64,000 nt of DNA from Kribbella caucasensis (GTDB lineage Bacteria; Actinomycetota; Actinomycetes; Propionibacteriales; Kribbellaceae): assembly GCF_004361855.1 (NCBI RefSeq), contig NZ_SNWQ01000001.1, positions 372,001-436,000 on the forward strand, in the 5' to 3' direction. The first letter of the stretch is position 1. Each line of letters begins with the position of its first letter. Under the pieces are notes generated by a model. It had not been told where the DNA came from and searched no databases. It saw only the letters and a program-made list of their open reading frames with translations. The translations under genes were made by a program, and so were the position numbers. Below, in pieces: positions 41,468 to 49,973 of the stretch.

Positions 41468-41518
41468 GCTGTCCCTGAGGGGCCTGCGCTGTTTCTGAGG
41501 GGTCGGTCAGGGACAGCT
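41467..41518 (+). terminator. Hairpin after the three-paralog operon
   Basis: AGCTGTCCCTGA / TCAGGGACAGCT, 12-bp perfect arms; the 28-nt loop holds a partial second copy (CTGTTTCTGAGGGG). Confidence 0.55.
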
Positions 41519-41597
41519 GGGGGTCCGCGCCTGATCCAGCCGCGGGTGTGCCCGGCCTACGGTCGTACCGACGATCACGAGAGGCGGGGACGGACTG

Positions 41598-42371
41598 ATG
41601 GCTGACGCCAAGCAGGTGGGTGCGCTGCTGGTGCTGACGGGGATCGGGCTGGCGGCCTGGTCGCTCGGCGACAAGGAGTCGACCGATCGGCACGAGGTGA
41701 GCGACAAGATCTCCGAGGTCCGGCTGGACTCGCCGGACGCCGACATCACCATCAAGGTGGCCGATGTCGACCAGACCACGGTCGAGGAGAAGCGGCACTA
41801 CTGGATGGTGAAACGCGGCGACGTGTACGAGGTCGACGGCGAGACGCTGCGGCTGGACGGCGACTGCGGCTGGGGGTGCCGCGCCGACTACATCGTGACG
41901 GTGCCGCGCGGGACCAGGGTGTCCGGCGAGCACGGCAGCGGCGACCTGTCCGTCACCGGTGTCAGCGGAGTGGACGCGACCGCGCGGTCGGGCGACATTC
42001 TGCTGAAGGACATCACCGGTGACGTGAAGCTGAACATCACCTCCGGCGATGTCACCGTCGACCGGCTGACCGGCAAGCTCGACTTCGAGGCGACCTCGGG
42101 CGATCTCGAGGTACTCGGGTTCAAGGGCGGCCCGGTGACGGCCAAGACGACGTCGGGGGATCTGGAGATAGAGCTCGACGAGGCGGCCGATGTCACCGCC
42201 GAGGGCACCAGCGGCGACGTCCGGGTGCTCGCCCCGGCCGGCGGCTACCAGGTCACCGCCGATACCAGCAGCGGCGACGTCCAGAACACCATCGGCAACA
42301 CCTCGGACGGCACGCACACGATCAAGGCCACCACCACCAGCGGTGATGTCGACCTCGTCACCCGCCGCTGA
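41598..42371 (+). CDS. DUF4097-family beta-repeat protein with N-terminal helix (copy 2)
   Basis: A 257-residue protein. An N-terminal hydrophobic segment (VGALLVLTGIGLAAWSLG) should anchor it in the membrane. The rest is DUF4097 repeat with the consensus xSGDV/L: GSGDLSVTGVSG, RSGDILLKDITG, TSGDVTVDRLTG, TSGDLEVLGFKG, TSGDLEIELDEA, TSGDVRVLAPAG, SSGDVQNTIG, TSGDVDLVTRR. A CGWGC cysteine pair near residue 95 may form a disulfide. GAGGCGGGG upstream sets the start. It differs from copy 1 at 18.7 kb in being membrane-anchored and lacking an RHH partner. Function unknown. Confidence 0.85.
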   Translation: MADAKQVGALLVLTGIGLAAWSLGDKESTDRHEVSDKISEVRLDSPDADITIKVADVDQTTVEEKRHYWMVKRGDVYEVDGETLRLDGDCGWGCRADYIVTVPRGTRVSGEHGSGDLSVTGVSGVDATARSGDILLKDITGDVKLNITSGDVTVDRLTGKLDFEATSGDLEVLGFKGGPVTAKTTSGDLEIELDEAADVTAEGTSGDVRVLAPAGGYQVTADTSSGDVQNTIGNTSDGTHTIKATTTSGDVDLVTRR

Positions 42372-42492
42372 ATCACGAGCCGCCGGCTTCGCGCTCTGGA
42401 CCGGCGCGGGCCCGGCCCCACACCCACACCGACCGGGCGAACTCGGCCAGGGCATCGGAGTACGGGGTTTGCGACCGGGTACTGCGAGTGAC

Positions 42493-42504
42493 ATCACGCG
42501 TGAT
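42493..42504. promoter_or_regulatory. Perfect 12-bp palindrome upstream of the DUF6458 gene
   Basis: ATCACGCGTGAT, 80 bp before the start codon in a 212-bp gap; an operator candidate with no assigned regulator. Nothing else is clear in the gap. Confidence 0.35.
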
Positions 42505-42583
42505 CGACACGCTTCATTGATGGATTCCGGGAGCGCCGCAGAGTACTTTCGGAGTGTCGACCGACGTCCTGAGGAGGCTCGTC

Positions 42584-42832
42584 ATGAGTATCGGTGTGGG
42601 GATCTTCATCATGGTGGTCGGCGCCATCCTGGCGTTCGCCGTTCAGGACAGTTGGGACGCTGTCAATCTCACCGTCGTCGGCTACATCCTGTTGCTCGCC
42701 GGTCTGGCCGGGATCGTGCTCTCCTTCTACATCACCAACCGGCGCCGCCGCGTCTCGAACGAGGCCCTCGACCCGGCGGTCGAGGAGGAGTACCGGGTGG
42801 TCGAGGAGCACCACCGCGACGTCCAGGAGTAG
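42584..42832 (+). CDS. DUF6458 family small membrane protein
   Basis: An 82-residue protein with two membrane helices (IGVGIFIMVVGAILAFAVQ and LTVVGYILLLAGLAGIVLSF) and a charged tail rich in Glu and Arg. The pattern MSIGVGIFIMVVGAILAFAV-x-WDAVNLTVVG is the DUF6458 family, restricted to actinobacteria and uncharacterised. GAGGAGG 9 nt upstream of ATG 42584 decides the start. It stops 8 bp before the convergent NHL/thioredoxin gene. Confidence 0.85.
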   Translation: MSIGVGIFIMVVGAILAFAVQDSWDAVNLTVVGYILLLAGLAGIVLSFYITNRRRRVSNEALDPAVEEEYRVVEEHHRDVQE

Positions 42833-42840
42833 AGGGGCGG

Positions 42841-44616
42841 TCAGCCTCCGGACAGCACCAGTTCCAGCCGGGTGCTGCCGGTCGGGCTGACCCGGACCGG
42901 GACACCCCAGTCCTGACGATGCATGTGGCAAGCCGGGAATTCGACCTCGGCCGAGTCGTCGCACGACGCCGCCTGTACTGCGACGTGCAGTACGCCGTCG
43001 CCGACGCGTTCGTCGATCACCAGCCGACGGGACAGGTCGGTGCTGTCGCCGGCGCCTTCGCGGATCAGGTTCTCGGGCGTGGAGGAGATCAGCAACCGGG
43101 TGGACGGGCCGTACCGATCGTCCAGCTTCTGACCGGGCGGCGGGGTGAAGACCACCTCCAACGTCACCTCACCGGCCGCGAGGTCCATCGGCGGCCGCTG
43201 GGTCCGGGTGCTGAACTCGTCCGGCGTCGCCGAGGCGCCCAGCGGTACCCGGGTCAGCCGGTGCGCCGCCGACTCGACCACGAGCAGTTCGTTGCCCACG
43301 ACAACGGCTCCGCTCGGTTCGGCCAATCCGGTCGCCATCGTCTCGACGATCCCCTGGCGCGTGTCGTAGCGGCGTACGGCGCCGTTGTAGGTGTCCGCGA
43401 TCGCGATCGAGCCGTCGGGGAGGACTGTCACGCCGAGCGGGTGTTGCAGCAACGCCTCCTCGGCCTTGCCGTCGCGGAGACCGAAGTCGAACAGCCCTGT
43501 CCCGACCGCGGTGTGGACCTCGGTGTCGAGCCAGCGGAGCGCCGAGATCTCCGAATCCGCGAGCCAGAGCCGGTCCCCGTCGGCCGCCAACCCGCTGGTC
43601 TGGGCGAACCAGGCCTGTTCCTTGGCGCCGTCCCGCAGCCCTTCGTTGGTGGTGCCGGCGGCAACTTCGGTGATCTTTCTGATCGGGTCGAACGTCCACA
43701 GTTGGTGTACGCCGGCCATCGCGATCCACACCTTGTCCTGCCACCACGCGATGTCCCATGGTGAGCTGAGGACGTCCGTGCCGTCGCCATCCATCCACTG
43801 CTTACCGGTGCCGACCAACGTGGTGACTCGGCCAGTCTCGAGGTTGATTCCGCGGAGCGCGTGGTTGACGGTGTCCGCCACGACCACGTCGTACCCGACT
43901 CGCTCGGCCACGTCGGCGGGCAGCAGGGCGAGTCCGTTGGGCTCGGAGAACGTCGCCTCGTCCGCATCACCGTCGTCGAATCCACGTCGCTTGCTGCCGA
44001 ACCGCCGTACGACAGTCGTCGCGTCCGCCGCGAGCTCCACTATGCTGTGGTTGCCCGCGTCGGCGACGAGGAACCCCTTGTCCAGGGCAACCACCTTCGC
44101 CGGGAAGCGCAACTCGGTCGGCTCGGGCTTCGGTGCGACGTACGGCGACTTGCCGCGAGTGAGGGTGCCGGCCTGCTCGTGTTCCGCGACCAATTCGGCC
44201 AACTGGGCGTCGAGGGCGTGCGCGTGGCCCTCACCGGAGTACTGCGCGACGATGTACCCGTTCGGATCCACCAGCACCAGCGTCGGCCAGGCACGGGCCG
44301 TGTAGTTCTGCCAGGTCACCAGCTCGGGGTCGTCCAGCACCGGGTGCCCCACCTCGTACCGCTCGACGGCCGCCCGGACAGCCGCTTCCTCGCCCTCATG
44401 CGCGAACTTCGGCGAATGCACGCCGACGATCACCAGCGCATCCCCGTACTTCTCCTCCAACGGCCGCAACTCATCCAGCACGTGAAGACAGTTGATGCAG
44501 CAGAAGGCCCAAAAGTCCAACAGCAAAAACCGCCCCCGGAAGTCGGCGAGGCTGAGCTCCCGCCCTCCCGTGTTGAGCCATCCCCGACCTCTGAGCTCCG
44601 GCGCACGAACATGCAT
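42841..44616 (-). CDS. NHL-repeat thioredoxin-like protein (NHLRC2-like)
   Basis: A 591-residue protein. Residues 1-~150 are a thioredoxin/TlpA-like domain with the unusual CCINC active site (FWAFCCINCLHVLDEL) and the cis-Pro region ARAWPTLVLVDPNGY. The middle is a six-bladed NHL beta-propeller (DAGNHSIVELA, ADTVNHALRGI, LPDGSIAIADTYNGAVRRYD). A C-terminal ~100-residue beta domain ends TGSTRLELVLSGG. This is the bacterial counterpart of NHLRC2, whose biochemical role is unsettled; a disulfide or scaffold role is inferred. No signal peptide, so cytoplasmic. Single gene, with a family A repeat in its upstream region. Confidence 0.9.
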   Translation of the reverse strand: MHVRAPELRGRGWLNTGGRELSLADFRGRFLLLDFWAFCCINCLHVLDELRPLEEKYGDALVIVGVHSPKFAHEGEEAAVRAAVERYEVGHPVLDDPELVTWQNYTARAWPTLVLVDPNGYIVAQYSGEGHAHALDAQLAELVAEHEQAGTLTRGKSPYVAPKPEPTELRFPAKVVALDKGFLVADAGNHSIVELAADATTVVRRFGSKRRGFDDGDADEATFSEPNGLALLPADVAERVGYDVVVADTVNHALRGINLETGRVTTLVGTGKQWMDGDGTDVLSSPWDIAWWQDKVWIAMAGVHQLWTFDPIRKITEVAAGTTNEGLRDGAKEQAWFAQTSGLAADGDRLWLADSEISALRWLDTEVHTAVGTGLFDFGLRDGKAEEALLQHPLGVTVLPDGSIAIADTYNGAVRRYDTRQGIVETMATGLAEPSGAVVVGNELLVVESAAHRLTRVPLGASATPDEFSTRTQRPPMDLAAGEVTLEVVFTPPPGQKLDDRYGPSTRLLISSTPENLIREGAGDSTDLSRRLVIDERVGDGVLHVAVQAASCDDSAEVEFPACHMHRQDWGVPVRVSPTGSTRLELVLSGG

Positions 44617-44700
44617 CCCACCATTCTCCGCCCCGACCCCAAGCGGACCCGCCGCCGGTCCGCCACCCGGTCCGCCGCTCCCTCCACCACCCCCCGCGGG

Positions 44701-44789
44701 AATCTCAGAGGCTAACCCGCCAGAGGCAAGGTTGCCCGCTCAGACTCTGGTGGGCCAACCATCCATCCGAGAGGTTAGCCTCTCAGATT
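44701..44789. repeat. Family A nested palindromic element, copy 1
   Basis: Outer arms AATCTCAGAGGCTAACC (44701) and GGTTAGCCTCTCAGATT (44773-44789) pair at 16 of 17 positions; the centre contains GGTTGCCCGCTCAGACTC, shared with copy 3 at 57.9 kb. It occupies most of the 208-bp gap between two minus-strand genes. Confidence 0.8.
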
Positions 44790-44824
44790 CTGCCGGGTGG
44801 GAGGGTGCGTGCCAGGCGAGCCGC

Positions 44825-46459
44825 TCAACGGGGTAGGACGAGGGTTTCGGTGAGGAGGCGGGCGGTTTTGCGGAGGGTGGGGGCTGAGCAGGCTAGTTCG
44901 GCGGCGAGGGTGGTGGGGGTCAGGCACTCGCCGGGGCCGACCAGGCGGTGGCGGTGGGCGAGGAGCCAGACGATCGCGCGGGGCCAGGTGGACAGGCGGG
45001 CCTTGGTGAGCAGGTCGGGGGCCTCGCGGATGAGGCGTTCGGCGATGTCGAAGGCCTCGCCGGCGTAGTTGGTGCCGAGGGTCTCGCCGGCCAGCAGCCA
45101 GGCGTGCGGGGCGAGCACCGACAGTGTGGCGGCGTGGTTCTTGTCCAGGCCGGTGAGGTCCGGGCGCGGTGGCGAACCGAGGCCGGCCAGGATCCGGTAG
45201 GCCTCATCCAGGTCGGTGCTCGTCTCGTCGAGGAACACTCGCTCGCCTGACCTCGAGCCGATCGGGTCGGCCAGGGCCGCCGCCTCCAGCGCGGGGGTCC
45301 AGACGTCGACGGCGTCGAGCGCCTCGGCGACCACGTCCAGGTCGAGCTGGGTCCGCTCGCCGGCGAACTCCAGCCAGGCCCTCAGCACCAACGGCACCGC
45401 GCCGAAGTAGGTGCTGTCGGCAAGCACCTTGCGGGGCAGCCAGGACGCCATGAACAGCTCGACCAGTACGGCGCTGACCCGGAACGGGCCGCCCACCGTC
45501 TGGTCCACGGCATGGTCGATCCACAGTCGCGCGATATCGGCAGCGTCGTCCGGCAGACCCACGGCGTACCGGGAGTGCAGGAAGTCGTCGACCAGTTCCT
45601 CCCGCTGCCGCGGCGACAGCATCGCGCGGATCGGCGGCCGGATCGGTCGCTCGGGCAGCTGGGTCAGCCTGTTCACCAGCAGCGCGGAGAAGAACTCGAA
45701 ATCCTCGGTGACCGGCGGATCGTCGTGGTCGCGGGTCTCGCCCAGCGCCTGCAGGATGATCCCCGCCGCGGTGGCCGGCCGGACCGATCGCACGGTGACC
45801 CGCCCGCCTCGCTGGTACGCCTCGATCACCCGGTCGACCGGCGGCCCGACGAACACGTCCTTCGCGATCGCGCCGAGGTTGTTGTCCACGAACACCACGA
45901 CCGTGTGCGGGTGCTGATCGTCGTCGTAGTCGAGCACCACGCTCAACCCGTCGCCGGTGACATCCTCGGACACGATCGCGCTGGTCAGCCGGAACCCGGC
46001 GATCCGCGAGATCCACTCGGGCACCCCGTACTGCGAGCGGGCGCGGGACAGGTGCGCACGCTGCAACGGGAGCCGCCCGGCCGGGCCGACCGTGCGGGCA
46101 AGACTCGTCAACAGGACAAAGGAATCCGGATCGCGCCGCTCACCGAGGACCCGCGCGGCGTCGGCCCAGAAGAACCGCTCCACCTCGCCGATCTCGTCGG
46201 GCTCGCCGGCCGGCCAGAGCTGATCCGCGAGCAGAGCGGCAGACCGCGCGACCGACGCCTCGGCGATCACCGGGTGCAGTTCGGCCGGCGCCGCGGCCAG
46301 ATCGAGCATCAGCGTTTCCTGCAGGGTTTCCAGCACAGCGACGCTCGGCGTGGTGTCGACATCGGTGACACCCGCCGGTGGCTGGGGGTTGGAGCTGGGA
46401 GTGGAGTCGACCAGCCGCAGGTGGCTGCCGCGTCCGTCCCGCCCTCGTGACTTGGTCAC
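44825..46459 (-). CDS. Protein of unknown function with C-terminal HTH-like segment
   Basis: A 544-residue, mostly helical protein without a signal peptide. No domain is recognised with certainty. Segments that stand out are VVLDYDDDQHPHTVVVFVDN, FVGPPVDRVIEAYQRGGRV, LSPRQREELVDDFLHSRYAV and ALVDPIGSR-like loops; the last 40 residues (LTPTTLAAELACSAPTLRKT) look like a helix-turn-helix. GTG 46459 was chosen because the longer frame before it is non-coding in character; its ribosome-binding site is weak. Two DnaA-box-like sequences lie 54-98 bp upstream. A role in transcription or replication control is only a guess. Confidence 0.65.
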   Translation of the reverse strand: MTKSRGRDGRGSHLRLVDSTPSSNPQPPAGVTDVDTTPSVAVLETLQETLMLDLAAAPAELHPVIAEASVARSAALLADQLWPAGEPDEIGEVERFFWADAARVLGERRDPDSFVLLTSLARTVGPAGRLPLQRAHLSRARSQYGVPEWISRIAGFRLTSAIVSEDVTGDGLSVVLDYDDDQHPHTVVVFVDNNLGAIAKDVFVGPPVDRVIEAYQRGGRVTVRSVRPATAAGIILQALGETRDHDDPPVTEDFEFFSALLVNRLTQLPERPIRPPIRAMLSPRQREELVDDFLHSRYAVGLPDDAADIARLWIDHAVDQTVGGPFRVSAVLVELFMASWLPRKVLADSTYFGAVPLVLRAWLEFAGERTQLDLDVVAEALDAVDVWTPALEAAALADPIGSRSGERVFLDETSTDLDEAYRILAGLGSPPRPDLTGLDKNHAATLSVLAPHAWLLAGETLGTNYAGEAFDIAERLIREAPDLLTKARLSTWPRAIVWLLAHRHRLVGPGECLTPTTLAAELACSAPTLRKTARLLTETLVLPR

Positions 46460-46512
46460 CCTGGCGAGATTACCGCCGAAGAGCACCTCGCCGCAGGACA
46501 GTGCGCGCGTCC

Positions 46513-46557
46513 TGTGGATAACCAGCGCGTGACGAACCACTGACAACCTGTGGAAAA
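46513..46557 (-). promoter_or_regulatory. Pair of DnaA-box-like sequences
   Basis: On the minus strand TTTTCCACA (46557-46549) and TTATCCACA (46521-46513), each followed by GG, 36 bp apart; the second is a perfect E. coli-type DnaA box. They sit in the leader region of the 544-residue protein. Confidence 0.45.
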
Positions 46558-46585
46558 CATGCCCCACGTCCCCGAAAACACCACA

Positions 46586-46620
46586 GCCCGCGCGCCCCGG
46601 AGTACGAGGGACGCGCGGGC
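46586..46620 (-). terminator. Terminator of the sugar ABC operon
   Basis: GCCCGCGCG / CGCGCGGGC stem with a 17-nt loop; on the minus strand it is followed by TGTGGTGTTTTC, 15 bp after the permease stop. Confidence 0.65.
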
Positions 46621-46634
46621 CGTAGTACCGGCTG

Positions 46635-47540
46635 TCAGCCCTTGAGGGCACCTGCCATCAGGCCGCCGATGAACCAGCGGCCGAGCAGGATGTAGACCAG
46701 CAGGGTCGGGAACGAGGTGATCAGCGCACCCGCCATGCTGGCCGCGTAGTCGACCTTCTGCCCGCCGGACAGCGCCGCCAGGCCGAGGGTCACCGGGCCG
46801 TTCTGCTGCTGGGTCAGGAACAGCGCGAACAGGAAGTCGTTCCAGACCGAGGTGAACTGCCAGATCAGCGTCACCACGAACCCGGCGATCGAGATCGGCA
46901 GGATGATCCGGACGTAGGTCTGGATCAGTCCGGCACCGTCCACCCGGGCCGACTCGATGATCTCGTGCGGCACGATGGTGGCGTAGTAGTTGCGGAAGAT
47001 CAGCGTGCAGATCGGGATGCCGTAGATGACGTGCGCGATGATCAGCGTCGGCACCCCGCGGGTCACGTTCAGCTCCTGGAATGTGGTTCGCAGCGGCAGC
47101 ATCACCGCCTGGTAGGGGATGAACATCCCGAACAGGATGAACGCGAACACCAGGTTCGCACCCGGGAACCGCCAGCGGGCCAGCACGAAGCCGTTCGCGG
47201 AACCGATCATCGACGAAATGATCGCGGCCGGGACCGCCAGCGACAACGACCGGACCATGTACGGCTGCAGCACGTCCCACGCCTTGCGCCATGGCTCCAG
47301 CGTCCAGGTCTCCGGCAGCGACCACTGCTCGGCGGCCGTGGTGTCGGCGGACGTCTTGAAGCTGGTGATCAGCACGACGTAGACGGGAGTCAGCACGAAC
47401 AACAGGAAGAGCAGCAGCAGGAGGTACTTCACGGTCCGGCTGGTCCGCGTCGTACCGTCCGCGATGCCACCGCGGCGAGGTTTCTGGCGGATCGCGGCGG
47501 CAGCCTTACCGGTTGCCGCCTCGGCCTCTACGGCGGTCAT
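46635..47540 (-). CDS. Carbohydrate ABC transporter permease (MalG type)
   Basis: A 301-residue inner-membrane permease with six helices. KYLLLLLFLLFVLTPVYVVL is the first helix and the EAA loop, which docks the ATPase, is ESARVDGAGLIQTYVRIILP. The final helix ends YILLGRWFIGGLMAGALKG, typical of MalG/MsmG-like sugar permeases. ATG 47540 overlaps the upstream permease stop (ATGA). It is the last gene of the operon. No ATP-binding gene is present, so a shared MsiK-like ATPase elsewhere is expected, as is usual in actinomycetes. Confidence 0.92.
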   Translation of the reverse strand: MTAVEAEAATGKAAAAIRQKPRRGGIADGTTRTSRTVKYLLLLLFLLFVLTPVYVVLITSFKTSADTTAAEQWSLPETWTLEPWRKAWDVLQPYMVRSLSLAVPAAIISSMIGSANGFVLARWRFPGANLVFAFILFGMFIPYQAVMLPLRTTFQELNVTRGVPTLIIAHVIYGIPICTLIFRNYYATIVPHEIIESARVDGAGLIQTYVRIILPISIAGFVVTLIWQFTSVWNDFLFALFLTQQQNGPVTLGLAALSGGQKVDYAASMAGALITSFPTLLVYILLGRWFIGGLMAGALKG

Positions 47541-48436
47541 TCGTTGCTCTCCTGCCGGACGGTGTACGCGACGTACGGGATGACGAGTACGGCGACGACC
47601 GCGAGCATCACGATCGCGATCGCGGCCGCCTTGGCCTGGTCGCTGCGCAGCAGGGTGTTCCACATATAGATGGACGGCACCTCGGTGCGGAACTGGTTCG
47701 GTCCGGTGATCGCGTAGATCAGGTCGAACAGCTTCAGCGACATGTGACCGAGGATGATCAACGCCGACAGGGCGATCGGCGACAGCTGCGGGAACAGCAC
47801 GTGCCGGTAGAGCTTGAACTCGCTCGCGCCGTCGACGCGGGCGGCCTCCCGCAGCTCCGGCGGGATGCCCCGGAAGCCGGCCAGGAACAGCGCCATGATG
47901 TAGCCGGACAGCTGCCAGACCGCGGGTAACGCGATGGACATCATGGTTGTCCATCTACTGCCCGCGGTCCACCAGGAATTCTCCAGGAAGTTCAGCTGGA
48001 GGATCGAGAACAGCCGGTTCAGGCCACGCGCCTCGTCGCCCTGGGACGGGTTGAGCAACCAGCCCCAGACGACGCCGGAGGCGATCATCGAGATCGCCAT
48101 CGGGAACAGGAAGACCGACCGGAACACGCTCTCGCCGGGGACCCCCTTCTCCAGCAGCAGGGCCCAGAGCAGGCCGAAGATCAGCGTGCCCACGATGAAC
48201 GCCACCGTGAGCACGCCGAGGTTCTTCAGCGAGTTGAGGAACCGCTCCTCGCCGAACAGGTTCGTGTAGTTCTCCAACCCGACGTAGTCCGCCGGACCCT
48301 TCCGGGCGGTGTGCCGGTCGGTCAGCGAGGTGTTGAACGACCACGCGATCAGCCCGTACACGAAGTATCCGAGCAGCAGCACCGTCGGCAACAGCACCAG
48401 GGCACCCGGGCCCCAGGTGCGGATTCTTCCGTGCAT
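47537..48436 (-). CDS. Carbohydrate ABC transporter permease (MalF type)
   Basis: A 299-residue permease with six membrane helices (PGALVLLPTVLLLGYFVYGL, VLTVAFIVGTLIFGLLWALL, VFLFPMAISMIASGVVWGWL and others). The EAA loop reads EAARVDGASEFKLYRHVLFP. It pairs with the downstream MalG-type permease, to which it is coupled by ATGA, and with the binding protein 43 bp upstream. Sequence style (GLENYTNLFGEERFLNSLKN) fits glucose/mannose-type importers of the CUT1 family. Confidence 0.92.
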   Translation of the reverse strand: MHGRIRTWGPGALVLLPTVLLLGYFVYGLIAWSFNTSLTDRHTARKGPADYVGLENYTNLFGEERFLNSLKNLGVLTVAFIVGTLIFGLLWALLLEKGVPGESVFRSVFLFPMAISMIASGVVWGWLLNPSQGDEARGLNRLFSILQLNFLENSWWTAGSRWTTMMSIALPAVWQLSGYIMALFLAGFRGIPPELREAARVDGASEFKLYRHVLFPQLSPIALSALIILGHMSLKLFDLIYAITGPNQFRTEVPSIYMWNTLLRSDQAKAAAIAIVMLAVVAVLVIPYVAYTVRQESNE

Positions 48437-48479
48437 GCTCAGTCCTCCGGTCCGACGCCGGTCCGCAACTCGTACGGCA

Positions 48480-49757
48480 TCAGCTCGTCTTCATCGCGGC
48501 GCCCAGCGCCGACTGCAGCTTGGCGACGTCCTGGCTACCGCTGAACTGGCTGATCGCGGACAGGATGTCGTTGTTCTGCCCGAGCGAGCAGGCGGCACCG
48601 TGGGCGCAGGACGGCACGATCTTGTCCTTCGCCCAGTCCGCCATCGCGGCCTGCTGGTACTTCGGGTAGTCCGACGGCTGCGCGTCCGACCGGGCCGGGA
48701 TCGAGCCCTTCTTGGTGTTGAAGGCCTTCTGGCCCTCGGCCGAGCCGACGACCTTCAGCCAGCACTTGGCGCCGTCGGGGTTCTTCCCGCCCGTCGGCTG
48801 CGTGAAGGAGTCCGCCAGGTACTGGAAGTTGCCCGCCGTACCCGGGGCCGGCCAGTAGGTGTACGCCGAGTCCGGCACCTTGTCGGCCAACTGCTGCGCG
48901 GCGACCCAGTCACCCATCAGCGTGTAGCCGGCCTGGCCCTTGTTGACGTACCCCAGCGCGTCCGGCCAGTCGATCGCCTCGCGGTCGGAGTTGGTGTAGG
49001 ACAGCAGCTTCTTGTACTTGTCCAGCGCGGCGGTGACGTCGGCGCCGGCCCAGTCGGTCTCGTTCTTCCACAGACCGGTGAACTTGTCCGCGCCGAGCTC
49101 GGCCAGCAGCACCGCCTCGACCAGCATCTCCTGCGCGAAGCCCTTGGAGATCGCCAGCGGCGCCTTGACCCCGGCGGCCTTCAGCTTGTCCATGTCCGCG
49201 ATCCACGCGTCCACCGTGGCCGGTGCCGTGGTGCCGTCGATGTTCGCCTTCTTCAGCACGGCCGGGTTGGCCCACACGACGTTCGCGCGGTGCACGTTGG
49301 CCGGGATCGAGTAGATCTTGCCGTCGACGGTCAGGTTGTCGATCAGGCTCTGCGGGAAGGCCTTGTCCAGGCCGAATTCCTTGTAGAGGCCGCTGACGTC
49401 ATCGACCTGGCCGGCCTTGATGTAGTCGCCCAGCTCGGCACCTGCGTGCGCCTGGAACGTGGACGGCGGGTTGCCCGAGGACAGGTCGTTCGCGAGCACC
49501 TGCTTGGCGTTCGCGCCGGCGCCACCGGCTACCGCGGAGTTCACGAACTTGAAGTCCTTGCACTCGGTGCCGAACGTCGAGACCAGCCCGTCCAGACCGG
49601 CCTTCTCACCACCGTCGGCCCACCAGGTGAAGACGGTGACGTCCTTGCTCGCCGCGGAGTCGCCGCTCCCGCCGTCGTCGCTGTTTCCGCAGGCACTGAC
49701 CGCGAGAAGACCCGCCGCACTCAGCACCGCGACGGTCCTGCTCAGACCACCACGCAT
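48480..49757 (-). CDS. Sugar ABC transporter substrate-binding lipoprotein
   Basis: A 425-residue extracytoplasmic binding protein (family 1). The signal peptide ends at the lipobox VSAC (LLAVSACGNSDDGG). The mature part starts KDVTVFTWWADGGEKAGLDG and includes QVLANDLSSGNPPSTFQAHA, KIYSIPANVHRANVVWANP and MGDWVAAQQLADKVPDSAY, resembling glucose/mannose-binding proteins of the GtsA type. It is first in the operon and delivers sugar to the two permeases. A LacI-type operator-like palindrome lies about 140-155 bp upstream. Confidence 0.9.
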   Translation of the reverse strand: MRGGLSRTVAVLSAAGLLAVSACGNSDDGGSGDSAASKDVTVFTWWADGGEKAGLDGLVSTFGTECKDFKFVNSAVAGGAGANAKQVLANDLSSGNPPSTFQAHAGAELGDYIKAGQVDDVSGLYKEFGLDKAFPQSLIDNLTVDGKIYSIPANVHRANVVWANPAVLKKANIDGTTAPATVDAWIADMDKLKAAGVKAPLAISKGFAQEMLVEAVLLAELGADKFTGLWKNETDWAGADVTAALDKYKKLLSYTNSDREAIDWPDALGYVNKGQAGYTLMGDWVAAQQLADKVPDSAYTYWPAPGTAGNFQYLADSFTQPTGGKNPDGAKCWLKVVGSAEGQKAFNTKKGSIPARSDAQPSDYPKYQQAAMADWAKDKIVPSCAHGAACSLGQNNDILSAISQFSGSQDVAKLQSALGAAMKTS

Positions 49758-49897
49758 GATTCACTCTCCGCTCAACTCGTGGAGCCGCTTGTGACAACGA
49801 TCCCCCTTGACGGCCCAACTCTGGGCACGCGGCAGGTCGGGTGTCAACGCTCCGCGCAGGCGCGTTGCGCACCCGTGATGCCGCGCGCACCGCTGGT

Positions 49898-49913
49898 ATG
49901 AGAGCGCACACAT
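49898..49913. promoter_or_regulatory. LacI-type operator-like palindrome
   Basis: ATGAGAGCGCACACAT matches its reverse complement at 12 of 16 positions around a central CG, the form of LacI/GalR sites, in the 216-bp gap before the sugar ABC operon. Confidence 0.4.
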
Positions 49914-49973
49914 TCCGCGCCCGCCGCCCAGCCGAAGCCGCCGCCTGAACCAGGGCCGCGACCTCGCCGGGGT

